NCBI RefSeq assembly: GCF_030068455.1
Contig: NZ_JAQOSQ010000003.1
Location: forward strand, 186,001-250,000
Reading direction: 5' to 3'
Length of the DNA: 64,000 bases
DNA from: Roseofilum casamattae BLCC-M143
GTDB taxonomy: Bacteria > Cyanobacteriota > Cyanobacteriia > Cyanobacteriales > Desertifilaceae
The notes below the pieces were generated by a model. The model had not been told where the DNA came from, did no database searches, and saw nothing but the letters and a program-made list of their open reading frames with translations. The stretch's first letter is position 1. Each line of letters begins with the position of its first letter. Position numbers and translations under genes: made by a program. Shown here piece after piece: positions 17,040-24,659 of the stretch.

Positions 17040-17822
17040 ATGAATATCAACCGAGTGCAAGCCATTGCCAGCAATGTGTTTGCAGAAAGCATTCGCGATC
17101 GCATTCTCTACGTCCTGCTTCTATTTGCGATCGCCCTAGCATTTACGATTCCATTAATTCGAGAAGTAGCCGCAACAGTAGAAGACAAAATTTTACTCGA
17201 TGTTGGCTTAGGACTAATGGAAATTCTCGGAGTCGCTGTCGCGGTATTTATCAGCACCGGATTAATCAGCAAAGAAATCGACCGGCGGACGATTTATCTG
17301 CTGATTTCCAAACCGATGAGTATTTCCGAATTTATCGCCGGTAAATATATCGGAATTAGTTCGGTGCTTGCCCTTCTCGTCGTCGGCATGATGGCCATTT
17401 ATCTGGGAATTCTTACTTTAAATAAAACCGGATATCCATCCTTAATCGCTCTCGCGATCTCCGCAGTTTTTCTGATTTTGAAACTATCCCTTCTCGCGGC
17501 AGCGGCCATTCTTTTCGGCGTATTCACTCGATCGTTAGTTGCCATGTTTCTCACCTTTGGCGTCTATTTTATCGGCAACTTAAGTGAAGAAATGGTGAAA
17601 TTGAATGCCTTAGTTGAAAATCCAGGATTTGCCCGTTTGAGTCAAGGCTTATTTCTGGTTGTCCCAGACTTATCTCGTTTGGACGTGAAAAATCTCGCGG
17701 TCTATGGGATTCACTCCTTACCCGATGCCCTGACTCTAGCTGCGAACGCAACTTATGGCCTGGTTTATACTATGCTATTATTAACACTGGCGACTGTTTT
17801 GTTTGCCCGACGCGAATTTTAA
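17040..17822 (+). CDS. fraE: FraE-like ABC-2 type permease
   Basis: 260 aa with six membrane helices. The start MNINRVQAIASNVFAESIRD (20) and the block LISKEIDRRTIYLLISKPMS (20) are typical of ABC-2 permeases of the NatB/FraE class. In Anabaena FraE works with FraC and FraD in filament integrity and septal structure. No ATPase gene is adjacent, so the ATP-binding partner would be encoded elsewhere. It lies 6 nt after the FraD-like gene, in the same operon, and 32 nt before larE. Confidence 0.82.
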   Translation: MNINRVQAIASNVFAESIRDRILYVLLLFAIALAFTIPLIREVAATVEDKILLDVGLGLMEILGVAVAVFISTGLISKEIDRRTIYLLISKPMSISEFIAGKYIGISSVLALLVVGMMAIYLGILTLNKTGYPSLIALAISAVFLILKLSLLAAAAILFGVFTRSLVAMFLTFGVYFIGNLSEEMVKLNALVENPGFARLSQGLFLVVPDLSRLDVKNLAVYGIHSLPDALTLAANATYGLVYTMLLLTLATVLFARREF

Positions 17823-17854
17823 GCAAACCCATTGAAAGGAGCTAAGGTTTAGGA

Positions 17855-18673
17855 ATGGCGATCGCAGAAAAACTAGAAAGCTTGCATTCCCTCTTTACGG
17901 AAATGGATCGCGCTCTCATTGCCTACTCTGGCGGTATTGATAGTACCCTCGTGGCCAAAATTGCCTGGGATTGTTTGGGCGATCGCGCTTTAGCCGTCAC
18001 CGCAGAATCGCCCTCATTATTGCCCGAAGATTTAGCAGACGCAAAACAGCAAGCCGCAGAAATTGGAATTCGCCATCATATTGTCCAAACCCACGAAATG
18101 GACAACCCAAACTATACCTCAAATCCAATTAATCGCTGCTATTTTTGTAAAAGCGAACTCCACGATACGCTCAAACCTCTCGCCCGAGAATGGGATTATC
18201 CTTATGTCATTGATGGGGTAAATGCCGACGATCTGCACGATTATCGTCCCGGCATTCAAGCAGCTAAAGAACGAGGAGCGCGATCGCCTTTAGCCGAAGT
18301 TGGCTTGAGTAAAGCGGAAGTACGCGAAATGTCTAAATTTTTAGACTTACCGTGGTGGAATAAACCGGCTCAACCTTGTTTGAGTTCTCGTTTTCCCTAT
18401 GGCGAAGAAATTACCCTAGAGAAACTACAACGAGTGGGACGAGCGGAGAGATATTTACGAACCCTAGGATTGGCAGAAGTGCGAGTGCGATCGGATGGAA
18501 ATACGGCTCGAATTGAATTGCCTCCCCATCGGATTCAATCGTTCATTGCAAGCGTTAATCTACCGCAACTGGTCGGTCAATTCCAAGACTTTGGCTTTAT
18601 CTACGTCACCCTCGATCTGGAAGGGTATGTCAGCGGGAAACTAAATCGCGTCCTAGAAATGACAAAGGTTTAA
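17855..18673 (+). CDS. larE: ATP-dependent sulfur transferase LarE, three-Cys type
   Basis: 272 aa PP-loop enzyme of the LarE family, which thiolates the pyridinium cofactor precursor of the nickel-pincer nucleotide. Visible are the PP-loop SGGIDS (25-30), CYFC with Cys95 and Cys98, and KPAQPCLSSR with Cys175, which aligns with the sacrificial Cys176 of Lactobacillus LarE. The extra CxxC marks the subgroup reported to bind a [4Fe-4S] cluster, where sulfur comes through the cluster rather than from the protein cysteine. No larA, larB or larC is nearby, so the client enzyme is unknown. It follows fraE by 32 nt. Confidence 0.87.
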   Translation: MAIAEKLESLHSLFTEMDRALIAYSGGIDSTLVAKIAWDCLGDRALAVTAESPSLLPEDLADAKQQAAEIGIRHHIVQTHEMDNPNYTSNPINRCYFCKSELHDTLKPLAREWDYPYVIDGVNADDLHDYRPGIQAAKERGARSPLAEVGLSKAEVREMSKFLDLPWWNKPAQPCLSSRFPYGEEITLEKLQRVGRAERYLRTLGLAEVRVRSDGNTARIELPPHRIQSFIASVNLPQLVGQFQDFGFIYVTLDLEGYVSGKLNRVLEMTKV

Positions 18674-18708
18674 GCATTAACCGACGATTCACTCGCGGTT
18701 GGTCTCTT

Positions 18709-18987
18709 TTAAGTTGTTCCTCTTCGTGGATTGGCTGTCTTGCTCAACAGAGCATACTGCTCCTGGCATTGCAGAATAAGGGTTTCTAAGGTAGCTACTC
18801 GTTTTTCAAGAGCTGCATATTGGTCGTCACTCACTCGGCCGTCGGACGGGAGTTTGCCCTCTTCAATACAGCGCATCATGAAGCCAATAAAGGCGTCTGT
18901 AGCCGTGCTTTTACCACAGACTACTTTAAAGTCTTTCCATAGCTTTTCGTCGGCTTTGAACGTTACCAGCTTGCGTTTGGAGGTCAT
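18709..18987 (-). CDS. small ribbon-helix-helix-like protein with coiled-coil tail
   Basis: 92 aa. The N-terminus KRKLVTFKADEKLWKDFKVV fits a ribbon-helix-helix fold (short beta strand, then two helices), as in CopG/partition-type regulators. The C-terminal half (DDQYAALEKRVATLETLILQ) is a short coiled coil suited to oligomerisation. No toxin or partner gene is adjacent, and it converges on larE. It is a probable DNA-binding regulator; the target is unknown. Confidence 0.6.
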   Translation of the reverse strand: MTSKRKLVTFKADEKLWKDFKVVCGKSTATDAFIGFMMRCIEEGKLPSDGRVSDDQYAALEKRVATLETLILQCQEQYALLSKTANPRRGTT

Positions 18988-19194
18988 GACTAACTATCTA
19001 TAATTATCTATATCATAGCTTCCAACTGGCGATCGCTGTCTAGATCCCGTCCAATACTACTTCTTTATGATGTTCGAGAGAAATGGTATAAGTAGTGCTG
19101 TCATCACGCTTTACTTTCAGAGCTTGCTATGATTTGTGGAGTCGATCGCGGCCATACTGAAGTACCCTACTAATCCACTTAATATCTGTTGCTC

Positions 19195-20082
19195 ATGACG
19201 ATCGCTCAATCTCTTGCCAAACAACGACAGTCCTTACTGCGCCAGCTACTCAAAGCCATACATACCAGTCAAGGAAATCGCCAAACTCTGTATGCTTTAC
19301 TGGAAGAGAACCAAAGCTTGCTTGACGGCCAGTTTGCGGAAGAATTAACCGCCTGGGCTAATGAAAAATGTAAAACCTGCCCGCCACAAACGGCTACCGA
19401 TCTCGCTCGGGTGCTCTGTCGGTTTGCCGAAGCCATTGCTTCGTTTACCAAAGGCGATCGCCTAATTAACTGCGAAATTGCGATCGCCAGCTATAACGTT
19501 GCCCTCACTATTTTCTCCAGCGATACCAACTCCTCTGACTATCGGCAAACAAAAATTTTACTGGCCGAACTGCAAACCCACTACCAAACCCTACCCGCTA
19601 ACTCGGCAAGCTCCACGGACGGAAACCAAACCTTTCCCAACTCTCGAGATGGACTGTATCTTTCCCGTCGGGTGCAAGAGCGTTCCTACGAGCTGTTACA
19701 GTGGGGAGGCTATGCACTCTTGCTCCTGAGCGGGTTACGCTATTTAGAATTAGCCCTCGCCGTCGATTGGCGATCGCAACAAGGGCAACTGGACTTTGCC
19801 AGCGGAGCCATCGATGTGGTTTGGATGCCGCTCCTCGGATTTTTGCTCGTCTTTTATCGTCAAGAAGGCTATATGTCTCGCTGGCAACTGCGCTGGTTGT
19901 GGTTGTTATCGTGGTCGGCCTTACTTCTGGCGAGTCTTTATGCGATCGCCACTGTCCTTGGGTTTAGTACCGTGGATTTGGCAAACCCAACCGAGCTAGG
20001 GTGGCTCAGAGGACTGTGGGGAGCGCTTGCCTTTGCTGCAATCTGGCGCATGACGCGCTGGACGCGTTCCTTTCGCGGCTAA
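19195..20082 (+). CDS. membrane protein with HpsJ-like C-terminal half
   Basis: 295 aa. The soluble N-terminal half is helical (about 1-150, QSLLRQLLKAIHTSQGNRQT). The C-terminal half carries four membrane helices. Its block PLLGFLLVFYRQEGYMSRW (19) followed by LSWSALLLAS parallels PLLGLLLIFYGEKDERKSW and LSWGSLIAG in the HpsJ-like protein at 9267-9980, so the two are probably distant relatives. ATG 19195 was preferred to TTG 19189. The divergent 207-bp gap before it holds no further gene. Function unknown; a link to polysaccharide secretion is only suggested by that similarity. Confidence 0.7.
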   Translation: MTIAQSLAKQRQSLLRQLLKAIHTSQGNRQTLYALLEENQSLLDGQFAEELTAWANEKCKTCPPQTATDLARVLCRFAEAIASFTKGDRLINCEIAIASYNVALTIFSSDTNSSDYRQTKILLAELQTHYQTLPANSASSTDGNQTFPNSRDGLYLSRRVQERSYELLQWGGYALLLLSGLRYLELALAVDWRSQQGQLDFASGAIDVVWMPLLGFLLVFYRQEGYMSRWQLRWLWLLSWSALLLASLYAIATVLGFSTVDLANPTELGWLRGLWGALAFAAIWRMTRWTRSFRG

Positions 20083-20137
20083 TCAATAATGAATAATTAA
20101 TAGTGAATAATTAACAACGACTAATACCTGTTGTTCA

Positions 20138-21937
20138 TTACTCATTGATATCAGATTCCGTCATCGGGGGAATTTTTTCCAAGGGAATTAACGATTCCAT
20201 AATTGACTTCACGATGGGTGCAGCTACCGTACCGCCATAAGCACCCGCTCCTTGGGGTTCATCCACCACAGCCAACACCACATGGGGACCGTCGGGCAGA
20301 ATACCGACAAAGCTGGTAATCTTGGCATTTTGGTAATAGGTTCCGTAACTGGAGGCTTTTTGTGCCGTTCCGGTTTTGCCTGCCACTCGGTAGTTGGGAA
20401 TTTGAGCGGCTGTTCCGCTTCCGCTATCCACCGCTGCTTCCATCATTCGTATGACTTCTGTTGTCGTCTCTTCCGAAAATATCCGCACCGGATCGGCAAA
20501 ATTAGGCGTATAATGCAACTGCCCTTGGCGATCGCGCAATCCTTTCACCACATGAGGCGTGACTAAAAAGCCGCCATTGGCCAAACTGGCGTGGAGTTGG
20601 GCAAGTTTGAGCGGGGTGAGAGAGAATCCTTGGCCGAAGGCTGCGGTAGCCGCTTCTACTGGAATATTGACAAACTGTTCTTTGTCTTTGAGAAAGCTAG
20701 CCGTTTCTCCGGGCAAATCCACTCCCGTCACTGCGGACAGGCCGATATCTTCCAACCACTCATAAAATACGGCGCGATCGAGCTGTTGCATCAAACGTAC
20801 CATCCCCACATTACTCGAATCTCGGATAATGTCAGTGAGGCTCGAGCTTCCTCGACCTCCGGCAAAGTCATAATCGGCATTTTGCACGATCCATTCCCCG
20901 AAGTACATCCGCCCGTCATCGTAAAAATATTGGTCGGCGTTCGCTTCACCACTTTCTAAGGCGATCGCCACGTTAATCGGTTTAAAGGTAGATCCGGGTT
21001 CGTATAAATCCGTCACTGCCCAATTCTTTAATAGCGCTAAATCCGATTCATAGTAGGTGTTAGCGTCGAAGGAAGGATATTGCACCAAAGACAAGATCGC
21101 GCCATCTTCGGCATTGAGCACGATAACCGTCCCGCGCTTGGCACCATGCTTGCGCACGTGCTCGGCGAGAATTAACCGAGTCACCCGCTGCAAGCGACTG
21201 TCTAAAGTTAGCTCCAGTTGCAGAGCATCCATGTTAAAGAGTTGCTTGGCTTCTCGGTTGGGCAAAATCTCCCCTTCTCCGGTGCGGGTGACTTCGATCG
21301 CCTGCATCGATCGCTCTAAAACGTCTTCATAAGCGGCTTCCACCCCACCTTGTCCGTGGCGTTCCTGATTCACATAACCGACCACTTCCGACATTAAGTC
21401 TTCTTGGGGATAAATCCGCTGTTGGTGAGGAATCAGTTCTAATCCATCTTGATATAAGGATAAGATTTGCCGTGCCGTATCTTCGGCAACGCTATACTCG
21501 ATTTCCAAACCGCTTTCTCCTTGAGAAAACTCGACGATCAGTTTCTCGACGGAAATACCCAAAATGGGAGAGAGCAACCGGGCTATGTCTGCGTTGGATT
21601 GCTTAAACATGACCGGATGGGCGTATAACGTAAAACGAGGGCGATCGACGGCTAAGACTTGTCCTTGGCGATCGACAATAGAGCGGCGCGGATAAAAGAG
21701 AAATTTTTTGCTCCGTTGTTGCAGTTGCGCTTCCCGTCGCAGATCCGGGCTGTTAACCACTTGCAAGTCGATAAGTTTGAAGCCTAAGCCGCAAAGTCCG
21801 GCGACTAAAATCCCCCAAACGGCAAGACAGCGCATTCCCGAGCTACCTGGCGATCGCCGGGGTACAGTACTTTTTCTGGGAGGTTTCCCAGTCCGACTGG
21901 GGGCAGAACGGGATAGTTTTGGCAGGTGAGGAGTCAT
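20138..21937 (-). CDS. ftsI: septal peptidoglycan transpeptidase (PBP3)
   Basis: 599-aa class B penicillin-binding protein that cross-links septal peptidoglycan. The basic cytoplasmic N-terminus is followed by one membrane helix (about 36-58), the PBP dimer domain (RRSIVDRQGQVLAVDRP), and the transpeptidase with catalytic Ser316 in EPGSTFKP, SSN at 374-376 and KTG at 521-523. All active-site motifs are intact. The FtsL-like gene lies upstream on the same strand after 117 nt, giving the usual ftsL-ftsI order of a division cluster. The start gives a basic, Pro-rich tail typical of cyanobacterial FtsI. Confidence 0.94.
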   Translation of the reverse strand: MTPHLPKLSRSAPSRTGKPPRKSTVPRRSPGSSGMRCLAVWGILVAGLCGLGFKLIDLQVVNSPDLRREAQLQQRSKKFLFYPRRSIVDRQGQVLAVDRPRFTLYAHPVMFKQSNADIARLLSPILGISVEKLIVEFSQGESGLEIEYSVAEDTARQILSLYQDGLELIPHQQRIYPQEDLMSEVVGYVNQERHGQGGVEAAYEDVLERSMQAIEVTRTGEGEILPNREAKQLFNMDALQLELTLDSRLQRVTRLILAEHVRKHGAKRGTVIVLNAEDGAILSLVQYPSFDANTYYESDLALLKNWAVTDLYEPGSTFKPINVAIALESGEANADQYFYDDGRMYFGEWIVQNADYDFAGGRGSSSLTDIIRDSSNVGMVRLMQQLDRAVFYEWLEDIGLSAVTGVDLPGETASFLKDKEQFVNIPVEAATAAFGQGFSLTPLKLAQLHASLANGGFLVTPHVVKGLRDRQGQLHYTPNFADPVRIFSEETTTEVIRMMEAAVDSGSGTAAQIPNYRVAGKTGTAQKASSYGTYYQNAKITSFVGILPDGPHVVLAVVDEPQGAGAYGGTVAAPIVKSIMESLIPLEKIPPMTESDINE

Positions 21938-22054
21938 TGGTGGGGAATTGAGAAATAGGGAATAGCCGTTCGGCTTCGCTCGGGGCAGGGGAATGGGGGA
22001 TAGTTTAACGGTCTGGCACTGGTCTATCCCTATTAACCGAAACTAAGGTTACTT

Positions 22055-22672
22055 TCAATATCCTAGAGGCATTCGCGACGGCGTGTCATTGAGGGGAAGG
22101 ACGGGTTCGCTGGCAGGAGCAGTCGGCGATCGCTGTTGGATGGGGTCGAGGAAAATGGTTGTATATTGGTTTTGCCGCACTAAGTTGGTCTCTGCCGTTT
22201 CTGCTTGCTCGGCCATGCGATTTTTCAGGATTTCGCTGGCGGTCACCAGTTGCCGTTCGTAGCGTTCTAGGTTTTGCAGTTCGTTATATTCTGCCATCCA
22301 GGATTGTTGGGTTTGCACGGTGAGGCTATAAATTGCAATTGTGGCTGCACCTAAGCCGAGAGTACACAAGGATAAGGCTTTCTCGAAAAGCTGGAGGTTG
22401 CGCACTCCTCGCGGAAGGGAGCGAGATTGCAACCGCTGGACGTTCTGAGGACGTGCCGTTGGCGATCGCTTTTGCCCTGGGTTGGGATAGGAGGGAGCCA
22501 CAACTTGACGTTGACTCGATGGTGCTGGAGTGGCGGTGGAGTTAATTGTATAGGAGGGAGTTTGGGATGCTCTGGTTGGGGACTGAACCACTCGCAGTCG
22601 GTTGCGGTTGGCTCTGGGACGGCGGTTGGGACGGCCAGCAGGTGGATTGGAAAAAGATTTAAGCGCAACCAT
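22055..22672 (-). CDS. FtsL-like cell division protein
   Basis: 205 aa. A basic, Pro/Ser/Gln-rich N-terminal region of about 90 residues, one membrane helix (ALSLCTLGLGAATIAIYSL) and a short periplasmic coiled coil (NELQNLERYERQLVTASEIL, 20). Topology and position just before ftsI match FtsL, which works with FtsB/FtsQ to activate FtsWI. FtsL sequences diverge strongly, so the call rests on layout. I chose ATG 22672 (MVALKSFSNPPAGRPNR); an in-frame start at 22744 would overlap the divergent promoter region. Confidence 0.7.
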   Translation of the reverse strand: MVALKSFSNPPAGRPNRRPRANRNRLRVVQSPTRASQTPSYTINSTATPAPSSQRQVVAPSYPNPGQKRSPTARPQNVQRLQSRSLPRGVRNLQLFEKALSLCTLGLGAATIAIYSLTVQTQQSWMAEYNELQNLERYERQLVTASEILKNRMAEQAETAETNLVRQNQYTTIFLDPIQQRSPTAPASEPVLPLNDTPSRMPLGY

Positions 22673-22812
22673 AGTTCTTGTTTGGGAGTAATGTAGCAGC
22701 GTGTCTCGATTGATGGAGACCTTTGCATACCCTACGATATCCAAAATGGCTGGTATTTAGCTATATATTCGGTAAGATAGTTGGGTCAATTTTCTCGATG
22801 CTGGGCAATACT

Positions 22813-23109
22813 ATGGAGCAGCAGTCGAATAACGATCAACAACATCCCCGCGAACGCCGCGATCGCCCCATTGTCGATCGCTTGTTAGAGCGCAGTAGCA
22901 CTCCAACCGATTTGGAGTTAGTCGAACTCGCTCGTTTGCGCATCCGCTATCAAGGGTTTCCAGGCGCCAGACCACTGCAACGGGATTTAGATAAACTGTT
23001 GCAACAATGGAGCTTAAATGAAGAGGAGTTGTTTGCTCGGACTCGGGAAATTCACGCTCGCGGTAACGTGTATAAACGGGGGGGCGATGGGGAGGAAGAT
23101 TGGAGTTAA
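22813..23109 (+). CDS. DUF3288 family protein
   Basis: 98 aa soluble protein conserved in cyanobacteria. The core reads RPIVDRLL, LVELARLRIRYQGFPGARPL (20), QQWSLNEEELFARTREIHA and VYKRGGD. Function is unknown. The frame is open from 22723, but family members begin close to ATG 22813 (MEQQSNNDQQHP), which avoids overlap with the divergent ftsL-like gene. ATG 22798 is the alternative. Confidence 0.8.
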   Translation: MEQQSNNDQQHPRERRDRPIVDRLLERSSTPTDLELVELARLRIRYQGFPGARPLQRDLDKLLQQWSLNEEELFARTREIHARGNVYKRGGDGEEDWS

Positions 23110-23200
23110 AACGGACTCGATTCTGACTCGTTACGTTCCGCAAAATTCATGTTACGATAAAAGTTAGCTAGATACTTAGTAAGTTTTTCTACTAATTGTA

Positions 23201-23737
23201 ATGGTTCTTACCCTCGATTCCGTTGAAGTTTCCCTAGAAGAGTTTATTACCAATCCTCCCGAACGCAAAGAGTGGGTAGAAGGAGTATGGATAGAGAAAG
23301 AAAATATAACGATTAAACATAGCAAATTGCAGGCAAGATTAGCTTATCTATGGGTAAATTACCTGAAACAGTCGAATCGAGGTGGAGGCGTTTATACCGA
23401 ACTCCCTTGCATCACTCGCGATCGCGGCCGCCGTCCTGATGTTGCTTATCTTACGCCTGACTTAGTTGCAGAATATGGCGATCGCCCCACCTTACCCCAC
23501 AGTCCGCCTTTAATCGCAGAAATTGCCTCTCCAACGGATTACGCAGAAGAATTATTTAGCAAGGCGAAAGAATATTTAGACTCCAAGTGTTTGGAGGTTT
23601 GGTTAGTGTTTCCCGAAAATAATCAAGTATTAATTAAACTCGCCGATCGCACCTTGGTCTTTGAACATTCAGCCGAGATTTCTACCCAAATTGCGCTCCC
23701 CGGATTTACCGTCTCTTTAAACCAACTGTTTGCTTAG
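23201..23737 (+). CDS. Uma2 family (DUF820) nuclease-fold protein
   Basis: 178 aa PD-(D/E)XK-fold protein. The motif residues are visible: RRPDVAYLTPD (Asp), LIAEIASP (Glu) and KAKEYLDSKCLEVWLVFPE (Lys). Cyanobacteria carry dozens of Uma2 copies; nuclease activity is predicted but the role is unsettled. Full length, free-standing, with no partner gene beside it. Confidence 0.85.
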   Translation: MVLTLDSVEVSLEEFITNPPERKEWVEGVWIEKENITIKHSKLQARLAYLWVNYLKQSNRGGGVYTELPCITRDRGRRPDVAYLTPDLVAEYGDRPTLPHSPPLIAEIASPTDYAEELFSKAKEYLDSKCLEVWLVFPENNQVLIKLADRTLVFEHSAEISTQIALPGFTVSLNQLFA

Positions 23738-23787
23738 CATATAGCGCTTCTCTTTTCTCTACTTTAATTGCTCCAACAGACTCGATC

Positions 23788-24558
23788 TTACCAAGGTAGA
23801 GTTGTACCGTCCCAGGAGAAGAATTTACCGCGATCGCTCTCTTCTAAATTCTCAATAATCTGCCACATTTGATTCACCGTTCGTTCCACAGAAAAGAGTT
23901 TTCCCGGAGGGACGTTTCTCTGGAAGGGTTGCGACAAATTCGTGTCGGTGGTTCCGGGATGGAGTAGAATGACTAAGGTATGGGGCGATCGCCGCTGATA
24001 TTCGATGGCGGTAGTCCGCATAAACATATTCAACGCAGCTTTCGAGGCGCGATAGCCGTACCATCCCCCCAGTTTATTATCGCCAATGCTGCCAATTTTT
24101 GCGGAAATGGTGGCGAGGATGCTGCATTCTGAGTGGCGAAATAGAGGCAACAAATGTTTGGCGAGCAGGACGGGACCGATGCTATTAATTTGAAAGTAGT
24201 GCAGGAGGCGATCGGGGTCGAGTTGTCGCAAGGCTTTTTCCGGTTGCACGATATCATCTTGGAGAACTCCCGCACAGTTAATGACTAAGTGCAGGGTTTT
24301 GGTTTGTTGCTTAATTTGCCTGATGGAGTCGGAAATTTGTGACTCGTCGGTTAAGTCCATGGGCAAACAGTGCAAGCGAGTCTTGTGATTTTGTTGTAGG
24401 GAGAGGAGTTGAGATGCGGACTCTTGACGGCGATAGGTGGCATACAGGGTTCCTATCTGCGGGTTGGATAAGAGTTTTTGGACGAACCCGAAGCCTATAC
24501 CGCCATTGCCTCCAACGACTAATGTGTTGATGGTTTCGATTCCGTTTAAGCCAGTCAT
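23788..24558 (-). CDS. short-chain dehydrogenase/reductase
   Basis: 256 aa Rossmann-fold SDR. The nucleotide site reads VVGGNGGIGFGF, a variant of GxxxGxG. NCAG is present, ILATISAKIG supplies the catalytic Ser, and YGYRASKAALNMFM supplies the Tyr/Lys pair. It resembles the C-factor-like SDRs. The substrate cannot be inferred. The 101-bp gap upstream holds a direct CACGGAGG repeat. Confidence 0.88.
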   Translation of the reverse strand: MTGLNGIETINTLVVGGNGGIGFGFVQKLLSNPQIGTLYATYRRQESASQLLSLQQNHKTRLHCLPMDLTDESQISDSIRQIKQQTKTLHLVINCAGVLQDDIVQPEKALRQLDPDRLLHYFQINSIGPVLLAKHLLPLFRHSECSILATISAKIGSIGDNKLGGWYGYRASKAALNMFMRTTAIEYQRRSPHTLVILLHPGTTDTNLSQPFQRNVPPGKLFSVERTVNQMWQIIENLEESDRGKFFSWDGTTLPW

Positions 24559-24659
24559 GGGGAATGATGAGATGGGCTATTGCGGGTTAGTATACCATTT
24601 TGGCGATCGCATAGGATTGAACCACGGAGGCACGGAGGACGCGGAGTGAGATTTTTTGG

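Noticed and set aside
24559-24649. Reading frame containing GLNHGGTEDAE
   Set aside because: It comes from a common CACGGAGG-type intergenic repeat, not a gene.
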